Of a stretch of DNA of 64,000 nucleotides, positions 8,875 to 17,442 are shown piece by piece. Origin of the DNA: Teredinibacter sp. KSP-S5-2 (GTDB lineage: Bacteria > Pseudomonadota > Gammaproteobacteria > Pseudomonadales > Cellvibrionaceae); NCBI RefSeq assembly GCF_032773895.1, contig NZ_CP120416.1, positions 2,602,001 through 2,666,000 on the forward strand, read 5' to 3'. Numbering within the stretch: position 1 is the stretch's first letter; every line of letters starts with the position of its first letter. The translations under genes were made by a program, and so were the position numbers. Below the pieces are notes generated by a model. It was not told the origin of the DNA and ran no database searches. It worked only from the letters and a program-made list of their open reading frames with translations.

Positions 8875-9618
8875 ATGGCGACAAATGTTTTGAGCGCTCA
8901 CCGATGTCACAGTAACCCCCAAGTAAATTGTGCAGACTGCCGTCTTGCCTCGATTTGCTTACCAATCAGTTTAGAAATAGAAGATATAAACAAGCTGGAT
9001 GATATTATTCAGCGTGGCCGACCAGTACAAAAAGGCGACCACATATATCATGCAGGCAACGAATTCAAATCCGTTTACGCATTGCGCTCAGGTGCAGTGA
9101 AGACCATAAAGGTTACTCAAGACGGGCAGGAACAAGTCACCGGCTTTTATCTCCCAGGCGAACTCATCGGTATGGATGGTTTAGCCACAAACAATCACAG
9201 TAATTCAGCCATTGCTCTGGAAACTTCCGCGGTATGTGAAATTCCATTCACCCGTCTAGAAGAATTAAGCACGCGCTTACCTAATCTACAAAGACGTTTT
9301 TTCCAGTTAATGAGTAAAGAGATTACCCACGATCAGCAACTTATTACTCTATTAAGCAAAAATAGTGCAGATGAACGTGTGGCTTCCCTGCTCCTTAGCA
9401 TCTCGACTCGAAATAGTAATCGAGGCTTATCTGCTAACGAGTTCTACTTGCCTATGTCACGCTCAGATATTGGGAACTACCTTGGACTAACCATTGAAAC
9501 CGTTAGTCGGGTATTAAGCCGTCTCCACAAACAGGGAATGATTGAGCTAGACAAGAAACACGTTGTTATCAAAGATATGGATGAACTAAAGAGTACGGCC
9601 TCGATCCCGTCCATATAA
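8875..9618 (+). CDS. fnr: FNR/ANR-type oxygen-sensing transcriptional regulator
   Basis: 247 residues. N-terminal cysteines C19, C22 and C28, plus C~120 in SAVCEIPF, are the four ligands of the oxygen-labile [4Fe-4S] cluster. A cyclic-nucleotide-binding fold follows (GDHIYHAGNEFKSVYALRSG, GFYLPGELIGMDG). The C-terminal Crp-type helix-turn-helix MSRSDIGNYLGLTIETVSRVL has the E-x-x-SR recognition residues that read TTGAT half-sites. It activates anaerobic or microaerobic genes. The HemN-like gene upstream carries a perfect site for it; I found no such site in front of fnr itself. Confidence 0.95.
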   Translation: MATNVLSAHRCHSNPQVNCADCRLASICLPISLEIEDINKLDDIIQRGRPVQKGDHIYHAGNEFKSVYALRSGAVKTIKVTQDGQEQVTGFYLPGELIGMDGLATNNHSNSAIALETSAVCEIPFTRLEELSTRLPNLQRRFFQLMSKEITHDQQLITLLSKNSADERVASLLLSISTRNSNRGLSANEFYLPMSRSDIGNYLGLTIETVSRVLSRLHKQGMIELDKKHVVIKDMDELKSTASIPSI

Positions 9619-10145
9619 GATAAAATCTACGAAATATTAAAGTGGCCACCGTGTGTGAAGCGATGGCCAGTTTTCCGGTAAAAAACAAACTCAGCCTTTA
9701 GTAGTAGCCGCTTCTCTCCTATTTCCAATGCTCCCAGTCCATTTTATTATTCACCCTACCTTTCTTTAATAACAGAATTGACGCTTAAGGCAACATTTTT
9801 ATAGCTTTTTGACTATTTTATAAACTCTTTCAGCAACCTGATGTAAAAAATTTTATTCAGAATAAAATAATATAAAAACAATCCACGTAATTCCGTTTAA
9901 CCTATTAAAAATGAGAATTACTATACTTTTCAATAAGTTAAGCTGGGATGCATACATTACGCATTAATGCGAAAAAAGCGCCTTTTAAAACTTACAGTCA
10001 CCCATATCATCTTTTAAATTTCAAATAAGAATAAGCAACAAGGAACTGTGTCACAATTTTCTTGACAATTATTTTGGTGCGACTTTTAATTAATACAGAG
10101 GTCGTACTTTTTGTAAACAATATTAAACACGGCAGGGTGGCTGCT
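9619..10145. other. Intergenic region between fnr and a small exported protein
   Basis: 527 bp, AT-rich, without a convincing ORF. A weak TGGCCA-based hairpin followed by TTTT lies at about 9643-9678 and may end fnr transcription. The right end holds a strong sigma-70 promoter at 10062-10090. Confidence 0.5.
10062..10090 (+). promoter_or_regulatory. Strong sigma-70 promoter
   Basis: TTGACA (10062-10067, perfect -35) is followed by a 17-bp spacer and TTTAAT (10085-10090, 5 of 6 matches to the -10). The start would lie near 10097, giving a leader of about 50 bases before ATG 10146. Confidence 0.7.
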
Positions 10146-10682
10146 ATGAAATATCTAGCTTTCATATTATCAATTCTTGGCTTGTTAGTTGGGTCTTCAG
10201 CGGCGTTTGGATGCGACGAAAAGTGCAAAAAAGAAGAAGCCCAGGCAACACATAATGTAAATTTTCCAGGTTACCTGTCCTGGAATTTCTGCGAAGACAC
10301 TCGTACACAGTTCATGGCTTCAGCCATACCGAGCCTTGAAAAATACCGAGATGGCGAAATTGACACTCGTTACAAAGGTCCGCTAAAAAATATCAAAAGC
10401 TTCGTCAATCAACGCAAAGACTGGTTAGCAGAATGCGATGAGTATATGAAGCTTACCGGTAAGGGCCGCATCTTTGATGACAGTAAAACCACCGGACAAA
10501 TTTTCGCCGCGATGGATTCCGTCACCAAGGAGCTGGATGCCTTGATTGCTGGGGCGACATATTCAAATGAATATGGCGATGATTCTGCGGCTCAGGTCAG
10601 AAGTCGATTTGATAGTTTGCTCAAACTGGTGGACGATCACAAAACACTTATGCACCTTAAAGGGAAATATGTTTCACGATAA
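10146..10682 (+). CDS. Small exported protein of unknown function
   Basis: 178 residues, not recognised. Residues 1-20 form a clear signal peptide (MKYLAFILSILGLLVGSSAA), followed by a Cys pair (CDEKC). The mature part is charged and largely helical, with a second Cys pair around NFCEDTRT and LAECDEY, so periplasmic disulfides are likely. ATG 10146 has an AGGGTGG SD; an in-frame upstream start at 10062 is the -35 box, not coding. Its own strong promoter and a strong terminator make it a single-gene unit, perhaps well expressed. Confidence 0.78.
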   Translation: MKYLAFILSILGLLVGSSAAFGCDEKCKKEEAQATHNVNFPGYLSWNFCEDTRTQFMASAIPSLEKYRDGEIDTRYKGPLKNIKSFVNQRKDWLAECDEYMKLTGKGRIFDDSKTTGQIFAAMDSVTKELDALIAGATYSNEYGDDSAAQVRSRFDSLLKLVDDHKTLMHLKGKYVSR

Positions 10683-10706
10683 TATTCTGTAACTCATGTC
10701 TCTCAC

Positions 10707-10741
10707 AAAAAAAACGACAGTTCACACTGTCGTTTTTTTTG
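10707..10741 (+). terminator. Rho-independent terminator of the small exported protein gene
   Basis: Stem ACGACAGT (10714-10721) pairs with ACTGTCGT (10726-10733) across a 4-base loop. A-run before and eight T after the hairpin; it could work on both strands. Confidence 0.92.
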
Positions 10742-11030
10742 TTTTCAATTTCAACACGATTCAATTGCAGTATTCGGAAGTAAAAACTATAAGTGGTTAC
10801 TATTGAGTGGAACTTGCGGGAATATGTAGCCCTCTGCCCTGTGATTAGCTAAAGAACAAACCTTAATAGTTAAATGTAAACTCGACGAACAGCACTACTC
10901 ACCTGTTTATTTTTTATGTGTTTCTGTTCTTTTGAAGCCAACCCTTAAGATCATATCAATCACAATCGATTTATAGCTGATCCTGCATATAAGATAACTT
11001 GCCGTATTCTCGACTAAAATAATCCAAAAA
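10742..11030. other. Intergenic, nothing recognised
   Basis: About 290 bp between a terminator and the 3' end of a small minus-strand ORF. No ORF, dyad or RNA signature was noticed. Confidence 0.5.
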
Positions 11031-11255
11031 TTAGCATTCCAGCTCTTTTCTTTGAGCTTTTTGTGCAGCATCCATGATCGCTTTTAAACCTGCTCGAATT
11101 AGTCGAACCTGTTCAACAGCAGAAGAATCTTCAGGAAAATGGCTAGGTATAACACCTTCGGGTTGTGAGGGACTTCCCTCAACAGCAAGGCGAAAGCCAG
11201 AATTATGATAAGCAGATGCGGATGCTAGATCCACATTCCAAGCGTCAAAGTCCAT
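11031..11255 (-). CDS. Small hypothetical protein (74 aa)
   Basis: 74 residues, soluble and acidic, with no signal peptide. A GGAGAGG SD sits about five bases before ATG 11255. The sequence (MDFDAWNVDLASASAYHNSGFRL..., then SAVEQVRLIRAGL) does not look random and ends in a charged amphipathic helix. I do not recognise the family. The good SD and normal composition support a real gene. It stands alone between intergenic gaps. Confidence 0.6.
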   Translation of the reverse strand: MDFDAWNVDLASASAYHNSGFRLAVEGSPSQPEGVIPSHFPEDSSAVEQVRLIRAGLKAIMDAAQKAQRKELEC

Positions 11256-11516
11256 CTTAGCCTCTCCATCGAGTTACTCTGATTTGATCGGGTGACAGCA
11301 CCGAAATTACTGGGCGCACTTTACTCTTGAGCATAGTGAATTTCTAGTAGAAAATGGAAAAAAACAACCGTATTACATCACCAAAGATAGTGTTTATTCT
11401 CATCAATAGCCACTTCAACAGCAAATAATTATTAATTTAGCCTTTCACCATTTCCAAAAAACGAACATCTTATTTATAAGAAAAACCTGATAAATAAAAT
11501 CACTCATTTCTTATTT

Positions 11517-12980
11517 TTAATTTCTATGCAAAAGAATAGACAACTGTTTGATTGAAGATGATATTTCTTGCTCCGTCAAAGCGCCAAAACCAAATCGAAT
11601 ATGGTTACTTTTCTCACCCTCTTTGCCAAAAAGAGTTTCCGTATGAAAATCACTATGTTTGAGTTTTTCTATATTGCGTTCGTCTATCAAGTTTTCGATG
11701 TTTACCCATATTGCCATTCCTCCCGCTGGCACAGAAAACGAAACATCTTCTCCAAATACCCGTAGAAATTCCTGGATAGAAAAATCTCTTCGAGACTGAT
11801 ACAGCTTTCGAGTTTTGCGAATATGCTTTTTGACTTCTCCTGAATCCATTAACTCGGCCAGAGCCAGCTCAGTGACTGAATTTCCCTGCCGATCGATTAA
11901 CAAAATCTCCTGTGCTGCACGATCTATAAAATGTTGGTCCGCCACCATATACCCCAAACGCAACCCAGGTGCAAAGACCTTCGATAACGATCCGATATGA
12001 ATAACATTTTCAGATTCAGGAAGACTCGCTAATGGGGGAATGGGTCGACTTTCATAATGAAATTCATGATCGTAATCGTCTTCAACGATAGAGAACCTGT
12101 GCGATCGAGACAGCGATAATAACTTCAAACGCCGCTCCATCGACATACACACGGTTGTCGGGTATTGATGGTGAGGGGTAGTATATAAGCCAGCGACTTG
12201 GTGCTCTGCCAAAATACGCTGCAAATCTTCAATATCCAACCCATGCTCATCAATTCTGCAACGCACGACCTCAAAGCCACAAGATTCAAAGGACGCCTGC
12301 GCTGGCGGATAACTTAACTCTTCCAGAACAATTACCCCTTTCTTCGGGTCCAGTACTCTGGAAGCAATAAATATCCCCATTTGGCTGCCGCGAACAGTAC
12401 ATATTTGTTCAAGTTCGACATGAACAAAACGTTCCATTTTGAGCATTCTTTGAATTGCCAACCGCAACTCTTTCGTTCCCCGTGGGTCGCCATAACCTAA
12501 ACTTCTTTGCCGCACAGATTGAATTAACGCTCGGCGATAAGCTCGCGACAGTACCTCATAGGGAATCAATCTCACATCGGGAATACCATCATTTGCACCA
12601 AACACGGCTTCCACACCGGACAACACATCTTGATAGAGCTCAGAAAGTAATCCCCCAGCGCTTCGTGTTTCTCGCGCAATATCCAAAAGCCTGAGGTTTT
12701 CAATAGAGATCTCTTGCTCAGGAAGAACATCCGAAACAAACGTTCCCCTTCTTGCCTGAGAAACAAGCCAGCCTTGTGCCTCTAACTCCTCGTAGGCGGA
12801 CTGCACGGTTTTTCGATTTATCCCAAGCTGTTGAGCCATCGAACGAGACCCGGGAATCATCATTCCCGGTGTCAACCGACCTTTTTGAATATCTGCAGTT
12901 AACCGATTAACCAGCTTGGCATGTATGGACTCACCATCACAGTCCTTCAGCCACAGTTTAGTTTGCCAAGGTCTAAGCAT
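11517..12980 (-). CDS. MocR/PdxR-type GntR-aminotransferase regulator
   Basis: 487 residues from ATG 12980, which has a GGAGGGGAG SD; the frame stays open about 68 codons further upstream but without support. An N-terminal GntR winged helix (LVNRLTADIQKGRLTPG...SRSMAQQLGINRKTVQSAYEELEAQGWL, ~17-75) is fused to a fold-type I aminotransferase domain. The PLP lysine is in IGSLSKVFAPGLRLGY (about residue 310), with YTTPHHQYPT and EDDYDHEF as family landmarks. Such regulators bind PLP or PLP-amino acid adducts. It is divergent from the aldolase-II/DapA-like operon and probably controls it through the dyad at 12991-13035. Confidence 0.93.
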   Translation of the reverse strand: MLRPWQTKLWLKDCDGESIHAKLVNRLTADIQKGRLTPGMMIPGSRSMAQQLGINRKTVQSAYEELEAQGWLVSQARRGTFVSDVLPEQEISIENLRLLDIARETRSAGGLLSELYQDVLSGVEAVFGANDGIPDVRLIPYEVLSRAYRRALIQSVRQRSLGYGDPRGTKELRLAIQRMLKMERFVHVELEQICTVRGSQMGIFIASRVLDPKKGVIVLEELSYPPAQASFESCGFEVVRCRIDEHGLDIEDLQRILAEHQVAGLYTTPHHQYPTTVCMSMERRLKLLSLSRSHRFSIVEDDYDHEFHYESRPIPPLASLPESENVIHIGSLSKVFAPGLRLGYMVADQHFIDRAAQEILLIDRQGNSVTELALAELMDSGEVKKHIRKTRKLYQSRRDFSIQEFLRVFGEDVSFSVPAGGMAIWVNIENLIDERNIEKLKHSDFHTETLFGKEGEKSNHIRFGFGALTEQEISSSIKQLSILLHRN

Positions 12981-12990
12981 CTCCCCTCCT

Positions 12991-13035
12991 CTGGACCAGA
13001 ATACATTTAAAAACTGGATGTTATTAGTGGTCCAG
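12991..13035. promoter_or_regulatory. Candidate MocR operator: CTGGACCA / TGGTCCAG inverted repeat with a central half-site
   Basis: Arms CTGGACCA (12991-12998) and TGGTCCAG (13028-13035) are perfect reverse complements, 37 bp apart start to start. A third partial copy, ACTGGA, sits between them at 13013-13018. The site occupies the 111-bp gap between the divergent regulator and the operon, the usual place for a MocR-family operator. Confidence 0.65.
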
Positions 13036-13091
13036 CAAATCGATAGTCTGCCGCTTCTTGTTAAGAAACACAACCACTCGCGGAGTCCCCC

Positions 13092-13865
13092 ATGAAAACA
13101 GCCTCTCTGGCAAAAGAGCAACTGATGCAGCAAGCTCAAAACAGTATGAACCTCACCCAAGACCTGGAGCTGAGTGATAATCAAAAGCTCGCATTAACCT
13201 GTCGTATCCTTTTTGATAAAGGCCACGACGCTGGTTTGGCCGGGCAAATTACCTGCCGCGCAGACACTCCCCAAACGTTTATCACCCAACGCTTTGGTTT
13301 AGGTTTTGATGAAATCACAGCAGAAAACCTGTTAACCGTGGACCAAGACTTGAAACCGCTTGATGGGCAATGCATGGCCAATCCAGCAAATCGCTTTCAT
13401 ACCTGGATTTACAACGAACACCCGGATGTGAATTGCATCATCCACACCCACCCCACTCATGTCGCGGCGCTTTCGATGCTGCGTGTGCCACTAACGATTG
13501 CCCAGATGGACACTTGCGCTTTATTTCAGGATTGCGCCTTTTTAAATGAATGGCCTGGCGTTCCTGTCGGGAATGAAGAAGGCATGATTATTTCTAAAGC
13601 CCTCGGATCTAAACGTGCAGTTCTATTGGCTCACCACGGTCAGTTAGTCGTCGGGAAAACAATCGAGGAAGCTTGCAATCTCGCAATATTAATCGAGCGC
13701 GCTGCGCGTTTACAGCTGCTGGCAATGTCTGCCGGTCAAATCCAACCATTACCAATGGAACTCGCAGCCGAAGCTCACGATTGGGTTTCAACGCCAAAAC
13801 GTAATCAAGTGAACTTTTCTTACTACGCCAGACAAGCACTTAAAAACCACCCTAATTGCATATAA
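13092..13865 (+). CDS. Class II aldolase/adducin-fold protein
   Basis: 257 residues. The class II aldolase fold is shown by GLAGQITCR (~48-56), the zinc ligands His118 and His120 in CIIHTHPTH, and the third His in LLAHHGQLVVGKT (~178-186). The catalytic Glu normally found in SE-x-RFH is not present: the segment reads NPANRFHTWIY, so the canonical retro-aldol acid/base is missing. It may be a decarboxylase or another metal-dependent lyase. GGAG SD at the start. It forms an operon with the DapA-like gene 11 bases on, under the divergent MocR regulator. Confidence 0.88.
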   Translation: MKTASLAKEQLMQQAQNSMNLTQDLELSDNQKLALTCRILFDKGHDAGLAGQITCRADTPQTFITQRFGLGFDEITAENLLTVDQDLKPLDGQCMANPANRFHTWIYNEHPDVNCIIHTHPTHVAALSMLRVPLTIAQMDTCALFQDCAFLNEWPGVPVGNEEGMIISKALGSKRAVLLAHHGQLVVGKTIEEACNLAILIERAARLQLLAMSAGQIQPLPMELAAEAHDWVSTPKRNQVNFSYYARQALKNHPNCI

Positions 13866-13876
13866 GGAACCCTCTG

Positions 13877-14758
13877 ATGAACTTATCCGGTATTATCGCT
13901 TACCCTATCACCCCTTTTACAGAAGACGAGCAAGGTATTAACTACCCTATTCTCGCGGAAACGATTGAGCTTTTAATCCGCAATGGCAGTGATGCTATCG
14001 CACCTCTTGGTAGCACAGGAGAGAGTTCCTATCTTTCTCTGAACGAATGGAAACAGGTGGCCGAGTTTTCGGTCAAACAAGCGGCTCAACGCGTTCCCGT
14101 TATTATTGGGATTTCCGAACTGACCACCGAGCAGGCGATTGTAAAAGCAAAATATGCGGAAATGATTGGTGCCGATGGCATTATGGTTATTCCCGTCTCG
14201 TATTGGAAACTAACCGATCAGGAAATTTACGATTACTATCAGGCAATCTCTGACTCAACTTCTCTGCCAATAATGGTTTATAACAACCCGGCGACCAGTG
14301 GTGTCGACATGTCCCCGGAACTGATAGTGAGCATGTTTTTTGAAATACCTAATATAAAAATGGTGAAGGAAAGTACCGGCGATATTCAACGGATGCACCG
14401 AATCTATAAGCTATCTTCCGGTAAACTGCCATTCTTTAATGGTAGCAACCCTCTCGCTTTTGCTGCGCTATGTGCCGGAGCAAGTGGCTGGTGCACAGCC
14501 GCACCAAATTTGCTCGGCAAGCTGCCGAAGACGCTTTACGAGAAAGTGAAGGAAGGTAAATTAGCAGACGCCCAAGAAGTTTTTTATCAGCAACTTCCAC
14601 TCCTGCGTTACATTGTTGCCGGTGGGTTACCCAAAACCATCAAGGCAGGCTTATCTGTAAAAGGAATAGACGCTGGTCAACCACGTAAACCCTTGCATAG
14701 TGCTGACGCGACTGAACGGAAAAAGCTTCAACAGATGCTCGTTAGTATCGAAGGTTAA
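13877..14758 (+). CDS. DapA/NanA-family lyase (dihydrodipicolinate synthase-like)
   Basis: 293 residues from ATG 13877 (AAGGAA SD; an in-frame TTG at 13856 lies in the preceding gene's end). A TIM-barrel class I aldolase: PLGSTGESSYLS is the pyruvate-binding loop, MVYNNPATSG has the catalytic Tyr and VKESTGD the Schiff-base Lys. It belongs to the DapA superfamily but, with an aldolase-II partner and a MocR regulator, is probably catabolic rather than lysine-biosynthetic. The substrate is unknown. Confidence 0.87.
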   Translation: MNLSGIIAYPITPFTEDEQGINYPILAETIELLIRNGSDAIAPLGSTGESSYLSLNEWKQVAEFSVKQAAQRVPVIIGISELTTEQAIVKAKYAEMIGADGIMVIPVSYWKLTDQEIYDYYQAISDSTSLPIMVYNNPATSGVDMSPELIVSMFFEIPNIKMVKESTGDIQRMHRIYKLSSGKLPFFNGSNPLAFAALCAGASGWCTAAPNLLGKLPKTLYEKVKEGKLADAQEVFYQQLPLLRYIVAGGLPKTIKAGLSVKGIDAGQPRKPLHSADATERKKLQQMLVSIEG

Positions 14759-14763
14759 ACCTT

Positions 14764-14804
14764 ATGGTCAGAGTATCGGCGTAGAAGTCTGATATTCTGA
14801 CCAT
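14764..14804 (+). other. Long hairpin between the DapA-like and YggS-like genes
   Basis: ATGGTCAGAGTATC (14764-14777) pairs over 14 positions with GATATTCTGACCAT (14791-14804), with one G-T wobble and a 13-base loop. No T-run follows. It could be an attenuator, a processing/stability element or a protein-binding dyad. Confidence 0.6.
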
Positions 14805-14831
14805 CTCAACATCTATGCCTATTTATTTTTT

Positions 14832-15620
14832 ATGACCATCATGCAGAAAGACACAGATACAGAAAACACAGAGTCGATTTTTGATAAAGAACACTCTCTT
14901 CAGAATATCCAGAAAAATCTGTTAGCAGTACAACATCAAATTGAAAGCACATGTAAAACATCAAATCGGAGCAGCAAGAGCGTTCGACTTTTACCCGTCA
15001 GCAAAACATTTAGCTCTGAATATATTCGTTTAGCCTATGCCATAGGCTGTACAACATTTGGCGAAAATAAAGTTCAGGAAGCCCAGAAAAAATATCAAGA
15101 AACCTGTGACATACCAGATCTACACTGGGCGATTATTGGGCATCTGCAAACCAATAAAGCGAAGTACGTTGCTCGTTTTGCCAGTGAATTTCATGCTCTG
15201 GATAGTCTTCACCTTGCAAAAGAACTTGATCGTAGACTACAAATGGAGGGGCGCTCTCTGAATGTGTACATTCAGGTCAATACATCTGGAGAGAAAAGCA
15301 AATACGGTTTAGAGCCGGATCACGTGGAAGCATTCATCAAACAACTCCCCGTGTTTTCTTCCCTACAAGTAAAAGGATTAATGACCCTCGCGATAAATAA
15401 CAGAAATGCAGAACAAATTCGAATGTGTTTTTCTACATTACGAAACTTACGCAATCAATTACGACAAAAAACGCCGGCAGGTATTGAACTGAACGAACTC
15501 TCTATGGGGATGTCTGGAGACTACAAAATCGCAATTAAAGAAGGAGCAACGGTATTACGAATTGGCCAGGCAATATTCGGCGCACGGAGTTTACCTGACA
15601 GCTATTATTGGCCTAAATAA
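14832..15620 (+). CDS. YggS/PLPBP-family pyridoxal-phosphate-binding protein
   Basis: 262 residues. The PLP lysine is in LLPVSKTF (~56), followed by the family signatures FGENKVQEA, HWAIIGHLQTNKAKY, VNTSGEKSKYGL, VKGLMTLA and LSMGMSGDYKIAIKEGATVLRIGQAIFG. The family (COG0325) has no known catalysis and controls PLP homeostasis. Typical YggS proteins are about 230 aa; this one has a longer, polar N-terminus. The housekeeping copy is usually near proC/pilT, so this could be a paralogue tied to the PLP-dependent MocR locus. Confidence 0.9.
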   Translation: MTIMQKDTDTENTESIFDKEHSLQNIQKNLLAVQHQIESTCKTSNRSSKSVRLLPVSKTFSSEYIRLAYAIGCTTFGENKVQEAQKKYQETCDIPDLHWAIIGHLQTNKAKYVARFASEFHALDSLHLAKELDRRLQMEGRSLNVYIQVNTSGEKSKYGLEPDHVEAFIKQLPVFSSLQVKGLMTLAINNRNAEQIRMCFSTLRNLRNQLRQKTPAGIELNELSMGMSGDYKIAIKEGATVLRIGQAIFGARSLPDSYYWPK

Positions 15621-15703
15621 TTTTAGTATCGTTATTTATCCTACTCAATTGTAGCGCTATAGCCTTGCCGAAAAAATCGAGAAAGCTATAGCAGCAACCG
15701 TAC

Positions 15704-16345
15704 TTAATCTTTCCATGCAGAGCAACGAATTACACTGCAAAAATTCCCACGATGATAGTGTTCTTCTTTATCAGCAATAACATCCGCTTTCACATTCCCA
15801 AAAGTCGTGTCAGGCTTATGCTTAATTCCTTCGTAAAAAGACTGAATGATATTTTCTTTAAAATCTGGCGTTCGAGGAAATGCTTTAACAATCGCATTTC
15901 TGTCTTCCTCACTGAACTCCTGATATGTTAAACCAAGCACGTCCATTTCAACCCCGGCGGTAACAAGTGCAACGACCGGATGCATATGGACAGGTACCCC
16001 TGGAGTAGTATGTAAGGCAATCGCAGTCCAAACGGTGTAGACGTCATCTTCAGGAATACCATAACTGCGTAAAAAATCACGAGCGGCGTGAGCGCCATCC
16101 ACTTCAAACCGCTCATTCTCACTACTATGGCTTGGCATCAATCCAATATCGTGGAACATAGCACCGGTGTAAAGCAACTCGCGATCAAACTTCAACTCTC
16201 TTTTCAAACCAGACAAAACACCAAAACAGTAAACCCGGCTGGAATGGTTGAACAATAATTCCGTCTCAGTATCACGAATATACTCAGTGACAGCCCTGGC
16301 CAGGTTAGAGTCAGGAATGGAAATCTCTTTACTGATACGAGCCAT
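15704..16345 (-). CDS. HD-domain phosphohydrolase-like protein (cyanamide-hydratase-like)
   Basis: 213 residues from ATG 16345 with GGAGG nine bases upstream (an in-frame TTG at 16360 precedes it). The HD metal site is visible as H34 (NHSSRV), H65-D66 (FHDIG) and a distal Asp near 135. The order and the EVDGAHAARDFL and ALHTTPG segments resemble the cyanamide hydratase/Ddi2 type of HD hydrolase rather than nucleotide phosphodiesterases. It is soluble. It is divergent from a GlxA-type regulator, which probably controls it. Confidence 0.82.
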   Translation of the reverse strand: MARISKEISIPDSNLARAVTEYIRDTETELLFNHSSRVYCFGVLSGLKRELKFDRELLYTGAMFHDIGLMPSHSSENERFEVDGAHAARDFLRSYGIPEDDVYTVWTAIALHTTPGVPVHMHPVVALVTAGVEMDVLGLTYQEFSEEDRNAIVKAFPRTPDFKENIIQSFYEGIKHKPDTTFGNVKADVIADKEEHYHRGNFCSVIRCSAWKD

Positions 16346-16400
16346 ATTATGTACCTCCAATTAAATTTCTATGTGCAGATAGAATAAATTGGGGTTAACA

Positions 16401-16435
16401 TGTCCTCAATCGACTTAATACGTCTTAAAAGGACA
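16401..16435. promoter_or_regulatory. TGTCCT / AGGACA dyad in the HD / GlxA divergent region
   Basis: TGTCCT (16401-16406) and AGGACA (16430-16435) are reverse complements 29 bp apart, in the 119-bp gap between the two divergent genes. A possible operator for the GlxA-type regulator. Confidence 0.4.
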
Positions 16436-16464
16436 ATTTCAGATCGTGAGAGCCATCATTACCA

Positions 16465-17442
16465 ATGAAAACCAAAAGCATCGTTATCGCCGCGGTACAA
16501 GGAGTCCAACTACTCGATGTATCAGGTCCGCTGGATGTCTTCGCAGAAGCTAATATTCAAGCAAAATATCAAGCATATCGACTTTTAATCGCATCTCACG
16601 GACCTGAACCTGTTCGCAGTTCATCGGGTGTTCGTTTGATCCCTGACTTAACCTTCTCATCTAAGGACGAGGAATCTATCGATACTTTACTCGTTGCGGG
16701 TTGCCCAAACGCCGAGAAAATCAATGAAAATAATGCACTAACCGACTGGCTCTCGGAGCAAATCCCCAAGACCAAACGTTATGGTTCAGTCTGTACTGGC
16801 GCATTCTTTCTGGCTGCTACCGGTTTACTTAACGGACGAAGAGTTACGACTCACTGGGCTCATGCCGAACAGCTCGCTGAACAATACCCTGAGCTTATTG
16901 TTGAAAAAGATGCAATTTATATTAGTGACGGACCGTCACGCACCGCTGCGGGAGTTACCGCTGGGCTTGATCTTGCTCTTTCTCTTGTAGAAGAAGACCT
17001 TGGTAACGAAATAGCCAAGCGGGTTGCAAGTCAGCTCGTCATGTTTTTTAAACGGCCTGGAGGCCAAATACAGTTTAGCCGGAATCGGGAAGCTGTTCCG
17101 GCAGGTCGCTCAGCACTTCAGGAGTTACAGCGATGGATTGCGGCTAACCCGAACCTTGACCATACAATTTCCAGCCTCGCGCAACGCCTAAACTTAAGTC
17201 GACGCCACTTTTCACGAATGTTTCGCGATGAAGTGGGTATCACTCCGGCAAACTGGATCAAAGAGGCACGGATAGAAGCGGCTCGTCGATTACTTGAACA
17301 AGGAAATTTCGCTCCAAAACAAATAGCCGCGCTTTGTGGCTTTGCCAATTCAGATACGCTAAGGCGAGCTTTCGTTTCTCTTGTGGGCGTGACACCAGCA
17401 GAATACCGAAAACATTTTTCGTTAATGAAGAAAAAAGAATAG
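16465..17442 (+). CDS. GlxA-family AraC-type transcriptional regulator
   Basis: 325 residues. The N-terminal DJ-1/PfpI-like domain (~1-190) has VQLLDVSGPLDVF, VCTGAFFLAATGLL around the nucleophile-elbow Cys, and RRVTTHWAHAEQLA. The C-terminal AraC pair of helix-turn-helices (~215-315) has LAQRLNLSRRHFSRMFRDEVGITPANWIKEARIEAARRLL. Members such as GbdR, CdhR and ArgR sense small nitrogen compounds. Divergent from the HD-domain gene. Confidence 0.93.
   Translation: MKTKSIVIAAVQGVQLLDVSGPLDVFAEANIQAKYQAYRLLIASHGPEPVRSSSGVRLIPDLTFSSKDEESIDTLLVAGCPNAEKINENNALTDWLSEQIPKTKRYGSVCTGAFFLAATGLLNGRRVTTHWAHAEQLAEQYPELIVEKDAIYISDGPSRTAAGVTAGLDLALSLVEEDLGNEIAKRVASQLVMFFKRPGGQIQFSRNREAVPAGRSALQELQRWIAANPNLDHTISSLAQRLNLSRRHFSRMFRDEVGITPANWIKEARIEAARRLLEQGNFAPKQIAALCGFANSDTLRRAFVSLVGVTPAEYRKHFSLMKKKE

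Noticed and set aside
8711-8893. 60-codon open frame upstream of fnr
   Set aside because: No SD and it overlaps the fnr start; composition looks non-coding.
9643-9678. fnr terminator from paired TGGCCA words
   Set aside because: Only six base pairs with mismatches on both sides and a short T-run; too weak to list as a terminator.
9900-9940. Fur-box-like AATGAGAATTACTAT segment
   Set aside because: Only partial similarity to the Fur consensus, no iron gene nearby, and the region is AT-rich enough to give this by chance.
12981-13184. N-terminal extension of the MocR-type protein
   Set aside because: It would cross the operator-like dyad and the start of the divergent aldolase gene; ATG 12980 has a strong SD and the GntR domain begins there.
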